Source: Patescibacteria group bacterium (GTDB lineage Bacteria > Patescibacteriota > Minisyncoccia > UBA6257 > Colwellbacteraceae). From it: DNA of 14,948 bases. The stretch is from assembly GCA_018826645.1 (NCBI GenBank), contig JAHJZF010000052.1, positions 1-14,948 on the forward strand, written 5' to 3'. Made by a program: the position numbers and the translations under genes. The notes under the pieces were generated by a model, which was not told the DNA's origin, ran no database searches, and saw only the letters and a list, made by a program, of their open reading frames with translations. This document shows positions 7,071-14,157 of the stretch, one piece after another. The first letter of the stretch is position 1, and every line of letters begins with the position of its first letter.

Positions 7071-7738
7071 TGCGAGGGCGTTATCCAATAATTGGATTAA
7101 TTTTAATCCTAGTTATATTTATTGTCGGAGGAGGCAATTTTTTTGAATTTAAACTTTCTGCAAGCCAAAGCATTAATAATTTCTTTAAACACTTATCTCC
7201 ATATTCAGATTTAAGAATCAGAATATCTGAACTGGAAAGAGAAAATGAAGATTTGAAGGCGCGTCTTTTTATTGAAGAAGTTTTGTCAGAATCTTCTGTA
7301 ATAGTCTATTCGAGTCAACCCTTTAACAATCGCAGCGAAATAGCTCTCAATATTGGCAGTGATAGTGGGGTTTCAGAGGGAGATGTGGTAACCCAAGGAA
7401 ACAATATCTTGGTGGGTAGAGTTAAGACGGTGAGGCCTCAACTTAGTATAGTGACAACTATCTTTGACCCAAGTTTTGAAACCGCCGTTCGAATAGGTGC
7501 TGGTTCTGTAGATGCACTTCTTAGGGGGGGCAACCAATTAACCCTAGATTTAATTCCACCAGATGCCATTATAGAAAGTGATTCAATTGTATTCACGGCG
7601 GGCATGGAATTTCCGTATGGACTAGAGGTGGGAAGGATTATAGAAACTAGAAGGGACGAAGGAGGTGTTTTTAGAACAGCAAGCGTCGAACCAGGTTTTG
7701 AGGTAAAGACACTTAGAAATGTTGTTGTTCATCTTTAG
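7070..7738 (+). CDS. mreC: Rod-shape-determining protein MreC
   Basis: MreC is a single-pass membrane protein that links MreB filaments to the periplasmic or extracytoplasmic wall synthases, including PBP2. This version has 222 residues, shorter than E. coli MreC (367) but with the whole layout. A basic N-terminus is followed by a membrane segment at about 6-22, a short coiled-coil-like stretch at about 47-68 (LRIRISELERENEDLKARL), and then the beta-barrel region. That region has NIGSDSGVSEGDVVTQGNNILVG split over 94-116 and VDALLRGGNQLTLDLI further on. It lies between mreB copy 2 (one-base overlap) and mreD (20-nt overlap), which supports the call. No Shine-Dalgarno is visible, so translation is probably coupled to mreB. 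Confidence 0.93.
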   Translation: MRGRYPIIGLILILVIFIVGGGNFFEFKLSASQSINNFFKHLSPYSDLRIRISELERENEDLKARLFIEEVLSESSVIVYSSQPFNNRSEIALNIGSDSGVSEGDVVTQGNNILVGRVKTVRPQLSIVTTIFDPSFETAVRIGAGSVDALLRGGNQLTLDLIPPDAIIESDSIVFTAGMEFPYGLEVGRIIETRRDEGGVFRTASVEPGFEVKTLRNVVVHL

Positions 7739-8159
7739 CTTATTAATTGTTTCTCTTCTCTCGTTGGGACAGCTAAATCATTTTCTAGAAATTGGAGGAA
7801 TTCAACCTGATTTTGGTTTAGTGTTTTTAGTTACTTATGCATTTTTTGAGAAAGACTGGTTAAGACGTTCTGCCCTTATTTTGCTCACGATTTTTTTGTT
7901 AAATTTCGAACCAATTTTTAATTTAGAAACACTTTTTATAATAACCATCCTTTTTGTTTCCGTAGCCCTTGTTGATTATATAAAATGGCAACCCGTATTA
8001 AGTGGTACTTCAATCGTTTTTATAGGAACAGTCTTTATGAATCTTTATACATTTCAACCCAAGGTTGTTCTATTGGAGACAATTTATAATTTTATTTATA
8101 TAGGGATATTCGCTCTTTTATTAGTTTTTATAAAAACTAAATCTCAAAAGAATGTCTAA
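7719..8159 (+). CDS. mreD: Rod-shape-determining protein MreD-like membrane protein
   Basis: This is a very hydrophobic 146-residue protein with about five membrane segments, starting at the first residue (MLLFIFSLLIVSLL). It has the family-like phrase GGIQPDFGLVFLVTYAFF (26-43), in which a PD pair follows the first segment. MreD sequences are poorly conserved, so the call rests mainly on size, topology and the exact position between mreC and the PBP2 gene, as in mreBCD-mrdA clusters. MreD is a membrane component of the elongasome. The gene overlaps mreC by 20 nt and PBP2 by 8 nt in other frames. No Shine-Dalgarno is present at a useful distance; a GAGG about 18 nt upstream is too far. Confidence 0.85.
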   Translation: MLLFIFSLLIVSLLSLGQLNHFLEIGGIQPDFGLVFLVTYAFFEKDWLRRSALILLTIFLLNFEPIFNLETLFIITILFVSVALVDYIKWQPVLSGTSIVFIGTVFMNLYTFQPKVVLLETIYNFIYIGIFALLLVFIKTKSQKNV

Positions 8160-10011
8160 AAAGAGAAAGGCTCCTAAAATTGATTTTGACGAAGTTATAT
8201 CGGATAGCGTATCGATTTCTCAATTTAACTTAGTCGAACAACTCATTAGCAATAAAATATTTTCTTGGTTCCTTGTTGGGTCCTTTTTGGTTGCCGGAAT
8301 TTTTACAAGTAGAATTTTTGGGATGTCGGTGCTTAAGGGAAGTGATTATTTTGAAAGAGGACAATCCAATGTCTATCAGAATATTCCCCTAATCGCTCCT
8401 CGAGGAAATATAGTGGATCGTTACGACAATCCAATTACGGGAAATAAAGTTGTTTTTAGCGTGTTTCTTCACGTAGACCAAATGATTAAAAACAAAGAGG
8501 AAGTAGCGGTGTTAAAGGCTGTTCAAGAGATTTTAAACGTTGAGGAAGGCGTTGTCCTTGACCTTATCCGCAACACAAATCTTGAAGACGTAACTGATAT
8601 TATCATTGCCGATGAACTTTCCAGAGAACAGGTAATCTCCATCGAAAGTCTAGGCCTAAGGTCGTTAAACGTTGAGCAAAGCTTTAAGAGGGACTATATA
8701 AATCCAGCTTTTGCTCATCTTGTTGGATATGTTGGCCTTGTTTCGGGTAGTGATCTTAGAAGTAATGACGACCTTGTCCTCAACGACTACATCGGCAGAA
8801 AAGGATTAGAGATTCAATACGATTCAATTATTAGGGGAGAGAACGGCAAGGTTACTATCTTCAGGAACTCGAAGGGGGAAATAGAAAAGATTCTAAGAAC
8901 CAAAGAACCTATTCAGGGGCAAGAGCTCAAAACGACTATAGACGCTGAATTGCAGCAATATTTTTATAATAGGATGATAGAAGCTCTGAATAATTTGGGC
9001 AGAACATCTGGTGTGGGAATTGTGATGAATCCTGCAACGGGGGAAGTTTTAGCCCTTCTTAGTTTTCCAAGTTTTGATGGTAATAATATCTCGGAATATT
9101 TAGATAGAGATACACAACCACTTTTCAATAGAGCAATCGCTGGTGTTTATAACCCGGGTTCAACCATTAAACCAATGCACGCTTCGGCTGCTTTGCACGA
9201 AGGAATAATCAGTCCAGAAAAACAAATCTACTCAGCAGGGTATATAGAAATACCCAATCCATATAATCCCTCTCTCGCCAGTAAGTTTGTTGATTGGAAG
9301 GCTCATGGCTGGGTAGACGTCCGCTCAGCCCTAGCTCGTTCGAGCAACGTGTATTTCTATGTTATCGGTGGAGGATTTCAAGACCAAGTCGGTCTAGGCA
9401 TCGAACGTCTCTATAAATACTGGGATAAATATGGCTTTAATCAAGTAACCGGTATAGATATGCCAGGAGAGTCAGTCGGCTTTCTTCCTCGACCTGAAGA
9501 AAAAGAAGAGAGGAGCGGAGAAATATGGCGCATAGGAGATACGTATAACGTTTCGATAGGTCAAGGAGATCTCTCCATAACGCCCCTACGACTAATGACA
9601 GCTATTTCAGCTATTGCTAATGGAGGGGAGTCATATAAACCGCACATCAAGAAAGATATAGATAAAGATGTTCTATTTGATATATCTGATATGAAAGACG
9701 CACTGGTCTATGTAAAAGAGGGGATGGTAGACGCGGTTACTAAAGATTATGGAACAGCTAATTTATTACAGAATATTTCTATGTCAATTGGCGCTAAAAC
9801 TGGTAGCGCTCAAGTTGCTAACAACGCTAGAACCAACGCCCTTACAGTTGCATATGCATCAAAAGATGCAGAGTCTCCTTCAGAGATAGCAATATTAGTA
9901 CTTGTTGAAGATGCTCGTGAAGGAAGTCTAAATACAGTCCCAATAGCGAGGGATGTGCTCCAATGGTACTATGACAATAGAGTAAACCTAACGGAAAATG
10001 CCGAAGAATAA
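8152..10011 (+). CDS. mrdA: Penicillin-binding protein 2 (elongasome transpeptidase)
   Basis: This class B PBP cross-links peptidoglycan during lateral growth. The 619-residue protein has a cytoplasmic tail of about 35 residues and one membrane anchor at about 36-56. The dimerisation or pedestal domain starts with APRGNIVDR (82-90), with the conserved AHLVGYVG (188-195) and NDYIGRKGLEIQYD (211-224). The transpeptidase domain has all three catalytic motifs: S337-T-I-K340 (nucleophile Ser337 in NPGSTIKP), S397-S-N399, and K549-T-G-S552. No glycosyltransferase domain is present, so a SEDS partner (RodA) is expected, but no such gene follows in this window. The gene directly follows mreD with an 8-nt overlap, which favours PBP2 over the divisome PBP3. 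It overlaps the galT-family gene by 14 nt. No Shine-Dalgarno is visible. Confidence 0.94.
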   Translation: MSKKRKAPKIDFDEVISDSVSISQFNLVEQLISNKIFSWFLVGSFLVAGIFTSRIFGMSVLKGSDYFERGQSNVYQNIPLIAPRGNIVDRYDNPITGNKVVFSVFLHVDQMIKNKEEVAVLKAVQEILNVEEGVVLDLIRNTNLEDVTDIIIADELSREQVISIESLGLRSLNVEQSFKRDYINPAFAHLVGYVGLVSGSDLRSNDDLVLNDYIGRKGLEIQYDSIIRGENGKVTIFRNSKGEIEKILRTKEPIQGQELKTTIDAELQQYFYNRMIEALNNLGRTSGVGIVMNPATGEVLALLSFPSFDGNNISEYLDRDTQPLFNRAIAGVYNPGSTIKPMHASAALHEGIISPEKQIYSAGYIEIPNPYNPSLASKFVDWKAHGWVDVRSALARSSNVYFYVIGGGFQDQVGLGIERLYKYWDKYGFNQVTGIDMPGESVGFLPRPEEKEERSGEIWRIGDTYNVSIGQGDLSITPLRLMTAISAIANGGESYKPHIKKDIDKDVLFDISDMKDALVYVKEGMVDAVTKDYGTANLLQNISMSIGAKTGSAQVANNARTNALTVAYASKDAESPSEIAILVLVEDAREGSLNTVPIARDVLQWYYDNRVNLTENAEE

Positions 10012-10990
10012 ATACGAGCTTCGCCAAAACCTAACTTCAAAAGAGTGGATTATTTTCTCTACTAATAGAGGAAGTAAGCCAAGCGATTTTAGCATTAAGA
10101 ACGAGCTTAAAAAACAACCCAAAAGAGGTTGTGTTTTCGAGAATCCAGAGAAGGCGGGTGGGGGACTTATAAAAGCTTTTCCTGATAATAAAAATTGGCA
10201 CCTTAAAGTCGTCCCTAATAAATTTCCATCAGTCGTATTTAGCAAAAAAAAAGCAATTGTCAAAAATAGGGGACCATTTAAATATATAGATGGTTTCGGT
10301 CATCACGAACTAGTAATTACTAAGAATCATGACAATAATTTTCCGAATCTTTCGATTGAAGACGCAAATTTACTCTTTAATGTTTTCAGAGAGCGCTACC
10401 AAAACATAGCTAAAGATAAAAATACGGCTTATATATCTATTTTTCACAATTGGGGACCTAGGGCGGGGGCATCTATTTATCATCCTCATTATCAAATCCT
10501 TTCAACTCCCGTCGTTCCCCTTGAGGCAGAAAGGCACCTTTCGAATGCAAAAAATTTTAAACAAAAAGAAGGGGTTTGCGTTCATTGCCAACAGATTAAA
10601 CTCGCGCAATCTGATAAAGATAGGATTATCCACGAGGACGAGCTTTCAATAGCATTTGCTCCATATGCGCCACAGGAACCGTTTGAATTTAGGGTCTCAC
10701 CTAAAAATCACTCTCCCTATTTCGAAGACGCTAGCGAATACGAAGTGCACTCTGTAATCAAAAGTTTGCAAACGGCACTTGGTAAATTAGAGAAAAAGAT
10801 TAATAAAGCTAATTATAATTTTTATTTTCGAACTTCTCCGGTTAAAGATAAAAATAATTACAAATTTTACCATTGGCACATTCAGATTGTTCCTCGACTT
10901 AATATATCGGCTGGCTTTGAATTGACTACGGGCATGGAGGTCAACAGTATCTTCCCCGAAGACGCTGTCAAAATTTTGAACAGCAAATGA
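9998..10990 (+). CDS. galT: Galactose-1-phosphate uridylyltransferase (GalT) family nucleotidyltransferase
   Basis: This is a two-domain HIT-superfamily nucleotidyl transferase of 330 residues. GalT moves UMP between glucose-1-phosphate and galactose-1-phosphate. The N-terminal domain has ELRQNLTSKEWIIFST (7-22), GFGHHELVIT (99-108) and the catalytic H162-P-H164-Y-Q166, where His164 is the expected nucleotidylated nucleophile. A CxxC pair (Cys194, Cys197) begins the second half, which ends in the HIT-like H292-W-H-I-Q296. The first metal motif, CPFC in many GalTs, is C45-V-F-E48, so one zinc-ligand cysteine is Glu. Exact substrates are uncertain: ADP-glucose phosphorylase-like relatives share this fold and motifs. 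The gene is embedded between PBP2 (14-nt overlap) and the dedA gene (ATGA overlap), so it may supply a sugar nucleotide for the cell surface; that is an inference. No galK or galE is in the window. Confidence 0.82.
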   Translation: MPKNKYELRQNLTSKEWIIFSTNRGSKPSDFSIKNELKKQPKRGCVFENPEKAGGGLIKAFPDNKNWHLKVVPNKFPSVVFSKKKAIVKNRGPFKYIDGFGHHELVITKNHDNNFPNLSIEDANLLFNVFRERYQNIAKDKNTAYISIFHNWGPRAGASIYHPHYQILSTPVVPLEAERHLSNAKNFKQKEGVCVHCQQIKLAQSDKDRIIHEDELSIAFAPYAPQEPFEFRVSPKNHSPYFEDASEYEVHSVIKSLQTALGKLEKKINKANYNFYFRTSPVKDKNNYKFYHWHIQIVPRLNISAGFELTTGMEVNSIFPEDAVKILNSK

Positions 10991-11586
10991 TAGAACACAT
11001 CTTAGAGGTCATCTCAACATTCGTTTTAGCAATAATAGAATCTTCTGGGTATTGGGGGGTTTTTATTTTGATGGCTGGAGAAAGCGCCAACATGCCAATT
11101 CCTTCCGAAGTTGTGATGCCGTTCTCTGGCTTTTTAGTATCAACTGGTGTTTTTAGTTTTTGGCCCGTAGTTTTCGTAGCTACCCTTGGTCAACTGAGTG
11201 GTTCTCTTGTCTCATATTATATTGCGACTCATTTTGAACGATGGACTCGTAAATGGGTTTCGCACAGTCCATACTTTGTAAAATCTAAAGAATGGTTTGG
11301 AAAATATGGAGCAAGCACAGTGTTTTGGAGTCGTCTACTTCCAATAGTCAGAACTTTTATATCGTTTCCGGCCGGCCTTTTTAGGGTTAATATTTGGAAA
11401 TTTTCGATATATACATTCGTTGGAACATTAATCTGGACCATTCCTCTTACGTATCTCGGTGTTTATTTCGGTGAGAACTGGCAAGTCTTTGAACCAATCT
11501 TTAGAAAATTCGATATACTAATAGGAATAGTCTTGGTGACTGGAATTTTCTACGCCATCAAGCTTCACTTCAAGAAAACTAAATGA
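10987..11586 (+). CDS. DedA (SNARE-associated/VTT) family membrane protein
   Basis: This is a polytopic membrane protein of 199 residues with the DedA signatures. GESANMPIPSEVVMPFSGFL (31-50) is the re-entrant acidic and proline motif, and FWSRLLPIVRTFISFPAGL (113-131) carries Arg116 and Arg122 and is followed by Arg133. Late membrane segments start near GTLIWTIPLTYLGVYFG. Members such as UptA (DedA family) have been shown to recycle undecaprenyl phosphate across the membrane; others act on phosphatidylethanolamine or in proton-dependent homeostasis. Its position in a peptidoglycan and cell-shape operon makes carrier-lipid recycling an attractive role here, but that is inference. It is joined to the genes on both sides by 4-nt ATGA overlaps and has no Shine-Dalgarno, so expression is probably by coupled translation. 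Confidence 0.9.
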   Translation: MIEHILEVISTFVLAIIESSGYWGVFILMAGESANMPIPSEVVMPFSGFLVSTGVFSFWPVVFVATLGQLSGSLVSYYIATHFERWTRKWVSHSPYFVKSKEWFGKYGASTVFWSRLLPIVRTFISFPAGLFRVNIWKFSIYTFVGTLIWTIPLTYLGVYFGENWQVFEPIFRKFDILIGIVLVTGIFYAIKLHFKKTK

Positions 11587-12308
11587 AAAAATTAATAGTC
11601 GCCAATTGGAAGCTTAACCCCGAAAGCGCAAAAGCAGCCGAAAGCTTGGCTAGACTCGAAGATAGAAGCGGTGTGGTTATATGCCCTCCAACCATATATC
11701 TCGCTCCTTTGAAGAAGGTGCTTAAAAGAGCTAAATTGGGCGCTCAGGACGCTTTTTGGATAGAGGAGGGTCCTTATACCGGAGCTGTCTCTCCAAGCCA
11801 ATTAGTAGATTTGGGGGTGAAGTACGTAATAATAGGACACAGCGAAAGAAGGTATCTATTGCAAGAGAGTGATGAAGTCATAAATCAGAAAGTTGAAACA
11901 GCCCTTAAGGCTGGTTTGCAAGTTATTTTATGTATAGGAGAAGATTTAGAATCACACGAAAAAGGAAGCGATCAAACAAGGCTCTTTATTGTAGATCAAC
12001 TTGGGAGAGCTCTTAAGAACGTCAAATCAAAATACTTCAAAAATATAGTAATAGCTTATGAGCCGGTATGGGCGATATCAACTTCGAACAGTGGATTGGA
12101 AGATGCGCCGGACGAGTCTAAGAAAATAATTTCTCTTATTAAAACATTCTTAAAAAAACGATACTTAATGCATAATCCGCGTGTAATGTATGGCGGATCG
12201 GTTAACGCAGAAAATTTTGACGAGTATTTAGCGGACGACTTGATTGACGGCGTCCTAGTCGGAAGCGCTAGTCTTAACCCAAGAGAATTTAATAAAATAC
12301 AAACATGA
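11583..12308 (+). CDS. tpiA: Triose-phosphate isomerase
   Basis: TpiA interconverts dihydroxyacetone phosphate and glyceraldehyde-3-phosphate. The 241-residue TIM barrel has the catalytic set: N8-W-K10 in ANWKLNP, H86 in IIGHSERR, and E160 in AYEPVWAI. The phosphate-gripping parts YGGSVNAEN (203-211) and VGSASLNP (226-233) are also present. The flexible active-site lid (loop 6), usually AIGTGKTA after PVW, reads AISTSNSGLEDAP, so the GTGK core is lost and the lid is longer. The length is slightly below the usual 250. It is coupled by 4-nt ATGA overlaps to dedA upstream and to the gtrA-family gene downstream. Together with pgk downstream it represents lower glycolysis, although pgk appears to be in a separate transcription unit. 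Confidence 0.96.
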   Translation: MKKLIVANWKLNPESAKAAESLARLEDRSGVVICPPTIYLAPLKKVLKRAKLGAQDAFWIEEGPYTGAVSPSQLVDLGVKYVIIGHSERRYLLQESDEVINQKVETALKAGLQVILCIGEDLESHEKGSDQTRLFIVDQLGRALKNVKSKYFKNIVIAYEPVWAISTSNSGLEDAPDESKKIISLIKTFLKKRYLMHNPRVMYGGSVNAENFDEYLADDLIDGVLVGSASLNPREFNKIQT

Positions 12309-12943
12309 TATTAGGTGTAAATTTTGAGAAGCGCGATATTAAAGCTGGTATCTTTGCCTCGGTACTCGTATTTATTTTTTCATATCCGACTCTCAACAAT
12401 ATAGACTTCATAAATCAACGTGGAAGATTGATAGTACTAGCAGTTGCTTTCGCTATTGGCCTATTAGTTATAAAAGGACTTTATTGGACGAAGTTTTTAA
12501 GTCGTTGGTGGGCTCCTTTTTGGCAGATTGGTAAGTTTATTGTAGTGGGCGGTCTAAACACATTTGTTGATTTCGCTGTTCTAAATCTTTTAATAAGCTT
12601 AACTGGTCTCACGGCTGGATTACCGTTTACTCTTTTTAAGACACTGGCTTTCACCGTCGCTGTTATTAATAGTTACTATTGGAATAAATACTGGACATTT
12701 GAAGCAGTTCAAACGAAGGATAAGAAAGAATTCCTAGAATTCTTAATCGTTAGCCTCGTTTCTCTTGGAGTTAATGTAGGCACAGCAAGTTTCGTGAACT
12801 CTATAGACCCTATCGGAGGATTGACTGCGATAACTTGGGCTAATGTTAGTGCGCTTATGGCAACCTTTACGGCATTAGCAGTGAACTTTATTGGTTATAA
12901 ATTCTTAGTTTTTCGCGAGAAAGATTCGTTTAAAACTCGTTAG
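12305..12943 (+). CDS. GtrA-family membrane protein with an N-terminal two-helix extension
   Basis: The 212-residue protein carries a GtrA domain from about residue 75: FIVVGGLNTFVDFAVLNLL, then INSYYWNKYWTF (121-132), and a C-terminal NFIGYKFLVF (194-203). The repeated N-x-x-Y/W-N-K-W-x-F-like phrase and four membrane segments are typical. About 70 extra N-terminal residues add two more likely membrane segments (about 13-28 and 41-58). GtrA-family proteins are thought to help move polyprenyl-phosphate-linked sugars across the membrane for O-antigen, arabinogalactan or teichoic-acid modification; the substrate here is unknown. It overlaps tpiA by 4 nt (ATGA) and is the last gene of the long operon. 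The intergenic hairpin region follows directly after its TAG stop. Confidence 0.87.
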   Translation: MILGVNFEKRDIKAGIFASVLVFIFSYPTLNNIDFINQRGRLIVLAVAFAIGLLVIKGLYWTKFLSRWWAPFWQIGKFIVVGGLNTFVDFAVLNLLISLTGLTAGLPFTLFKTLAFTVAVINSYYWNKYWTFEAVQTKDKKEFLEFLIVSLVSLGVNVGTASFVNSIDPIGGLTAITWANVSALMATFTALAVNFIGYKFLVFREKDSFKTR

Positions 12944-12946
12944 GGG

Positions 12947-12975
12947 TTGATTTTTGTTGGGGTTTGTGGTATAAA
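12947..12975 (+). promoter_or_regulatory. Strong-looking promoter before the pgk leader
   Basis: A -35 box TTGATT (12947-12952) is followed by exactly 17 bp and a -10 box TATAAA (12970-12975). An extended -10 element TGG (12967-12969) lies directly in front of the -10. The -35 starts 4 nt after the gtrA-family stop. Predicted transcription starts near 12982, about 114 nt before pgk. This is the best sigma70-type promoter match I found in the window. Confidence 0.6.
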
Positions 12976-12981
12976 GCAATC

Positions 12982-13078
12982 AGAGTGAGTGTGTTCCAAA
13001 ATCAACGTAAGTTAATTTAGGAATCATTCTAAGCCTCACTGATTTTTGCCCCGGCCCCAAACCGGGGCAAAAATTTAT
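12982..13078 (+). ncRNA. Candidate structured small RNA or 5' leader of pgk
   Basis: From the predicted start near 12982 the transcript folds into two hairpins. The first (12987-13029) has a GUAA tetraloop at 13007-13010 and, by hand, 15 Watson-Crick and two G-U pairs. It is interrupted by two single mismatches (13003/13014 and 12998/13019) and one bulge. Alternatively its base closes through AGTGAG (12984-12989) with CTCACT (13035-13040). The second is the perfect 13-bp hairpin at 13042-13074. No known RNA family was recognised. It could be a free small RNA or an untranslated regulatory leader. A possible 11-codon leader peptide (GTG 12985 to TAG 13018-13020) overlaps the first hairpin and would begin about 3 nt after the predicted start. 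Confidence 0.35.
13042..13074 (+). terminator. GC-cored hairpin, terminator-like but with its A/T tracts reversed
   Basis: A perfect 13-bp inverted repeat: left arm 13042-13054, seven-base loop CCCCAAA (13055-13061), right arm 13062-13074. The GC core GCCCCGG/CCGGGGC is flanked by T5 on the 5' side and A5 on the 3' side. The RNA therefore has its U tract before the stem and only a short UUU after it. This is the reverse of a classical intrinsic terminator on either strand. It may still end the upstream transcript or act as an attenuator or 3'-end protector; termination is not certain. Confidence 0.45.
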
Positions 13079-13086
13079 GATATAAA
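13076..13086 (+). promoter_or_regulatory. Possible -10 box close to the pgk start
   Basis: Two overlapping -10-like hexamers, TATGAT (13076-13081) and TATAAA (13081-13086), end 14 and 9 nt before the pgk ATG. No -35 match exists at a proper distance because that region is the GC-rich hairpin. If used, either would give a nearly leaderless pgk mRNA that avoids the hairpins. Confidence 0.3.
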
Positions 13087-13095
13087 TAAAGAAAG

Positions 13096-14154
13096 ATGAC
13101 ATACCTATTAAGAATCGGCCTAGACATAGCCGAAAAGAATCCTTCTCGGCATGCTCGTTTTATAGATGCAGTTCAAAGTATTAAGCACGTTTCTAGGCCA
13201 ATTAATAAAATTGTCTTATTAGCTCATCGTGGACGGCCCGACGGAAAGATTGTCTCGAAGCTAAGCCTTAGAAGGTTTGTTCCTTATCTTAATAAGGCAT
13301 TGGGTAAAAAAGTAATCTTTTTGCCTAGCACCAACCTTTTAAAAAGTAGTGGCATCATCAAGACTTCTCCTAAGGGGAGCATCTTCCTTTTAGAGAATGT
13401 GCGCTTCTTCAAAGGAGAAATTGATAATTCTCAAAAGTTTGTAGGAGGTCTTGCATCTCTCGGTGACAGTTATATTATCGATGATTTTTCCGATGCTCAC
13501 AGAAGGCATGCATCAACTTATGGACTTGCTAAAGAATTGCCTGGAAAGATGGGGCTACATTTAAAAGAGGAACTTTCTCATTTGAGCAAGGCAATCAATT
13601 TTCCAAAAAGGCCGAACATATTGATATTGGGAGGAGCAAAAGCTAATGAAAAAATAGCTATCGCCTCGAAGATGCTAAAGAAAGTAGACTATATCTTACT
13701 CGGAGGCGTATCTGCCAACAATTTTTTGAAAGCTAGGGGAGTAAATATAGGCAAATCTATCTACGACAAACAGGCGATGCTATTAGCCAGCAAGTTAGCT
13801 AATAGAGAAAAAATAGTTACTCCCGTAGATTGGATTTTAAGCAAAGACGCTATTGTTGATATTGGCCCCATGACGATTAATGAATATAAAAAGATTATTG
13901 CGGATGCAAAAACTATTATTTGGAACGGCCCAATGGGGCGCTCAGAAAATCTGAAGTTTAGGAATGGCACTGTTCAAATTAAAAAAGCCGTTTTCGTTAA
14001 TAAAAAAGCTGACGTAATTATTGGAGGAGGGGATACATTAGCCTCTATGGAGATCAAGAGTCCTCCTAAGAATGTATTTATTTCGACCGGTGGCGGTGCT
14101 ATGTTAACATTCTTGGCAGGTAAAAAACTTCCAGTCGTAGAAGTTATGAAATAA
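13096..14154 (+). CDS. pgk: Phosphoglycerate kinase, divergent and short
   Basis: Pgk transfers phosphate between 1,3-bisphosphoglycerate and ADP in glycolysis. The family assignment is firm: AHRGRPDGK (43-51), ENVRFF (100-105), DAHRRHAST (133-141), GGAKANEKI (179-187), GGVSANNFLKARG (203-215), WNGPMG (276-281), GGGDT (310-314) and STGGGA (330-335). At 352 residues it is well short of the usual 390-400. Most of the shortening is at the N-terminus, where the normal RVDFN motif that binds 3-phosphoglycerate reads R6-I-G-L-D10, losing the usual Asp and Asn. An in-frame TAA at 13087-13089 excludes a longer start. Nucleotide- and phosphate-binding motifs look intact, so it may be a working but altered enzyme, or a second copy with the canonical one elsewhere. 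It has its own promoter region and a possible structured leader. The exonuclease gene follows after 3 nt. Confidence 0.88.
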   Translation: MTYLLRIGLDIAEKNPSRHARFIDAVQSIKHVSRPINKIVLLAHRGRPDGKIVSKLSLRRFVPYLNKALGKKVIFLPSTNLLKSSGIIKTSPKGSIFLLENVRFFKGEIDNSQKFVGGLASLGDSYIIDDFSDAHRRHASTYGLAKELPGKMGLHLKEELSHLSKAINFPKRPNILILGGAKANEKIAIASKMLKKVDYILLGGVSANNFLKARGVNIGKSIYDKQAMLLASKLANREKIVTPVDWILSKDAIVDIGPMTINEYKKIIADAKTIIWNGPMGRSENLKFRNGTVQIKKAVFVNKKADVIIGGGDTLASMEIKSPPKNVFISTGGGAMLTFLAGKKLPVVEVMK

Positions 14155-14157
14155 AAA

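Noticed and set aside
10987..12308. Recoded UGA (genetic code 25)
   Set aside because: UGA ends galT, dedA and tpiA exactly at the start of the next gene, and no gene needs an internal UGA; the standard bacterial code fits.
12944..13095. tRNA, tmRNA or CRISPR repeat in the intergenic gap
   Set aside because: No cloverleaf, CCA end, tag-coding frame or repeated unit was found; only the two hairpins are present.
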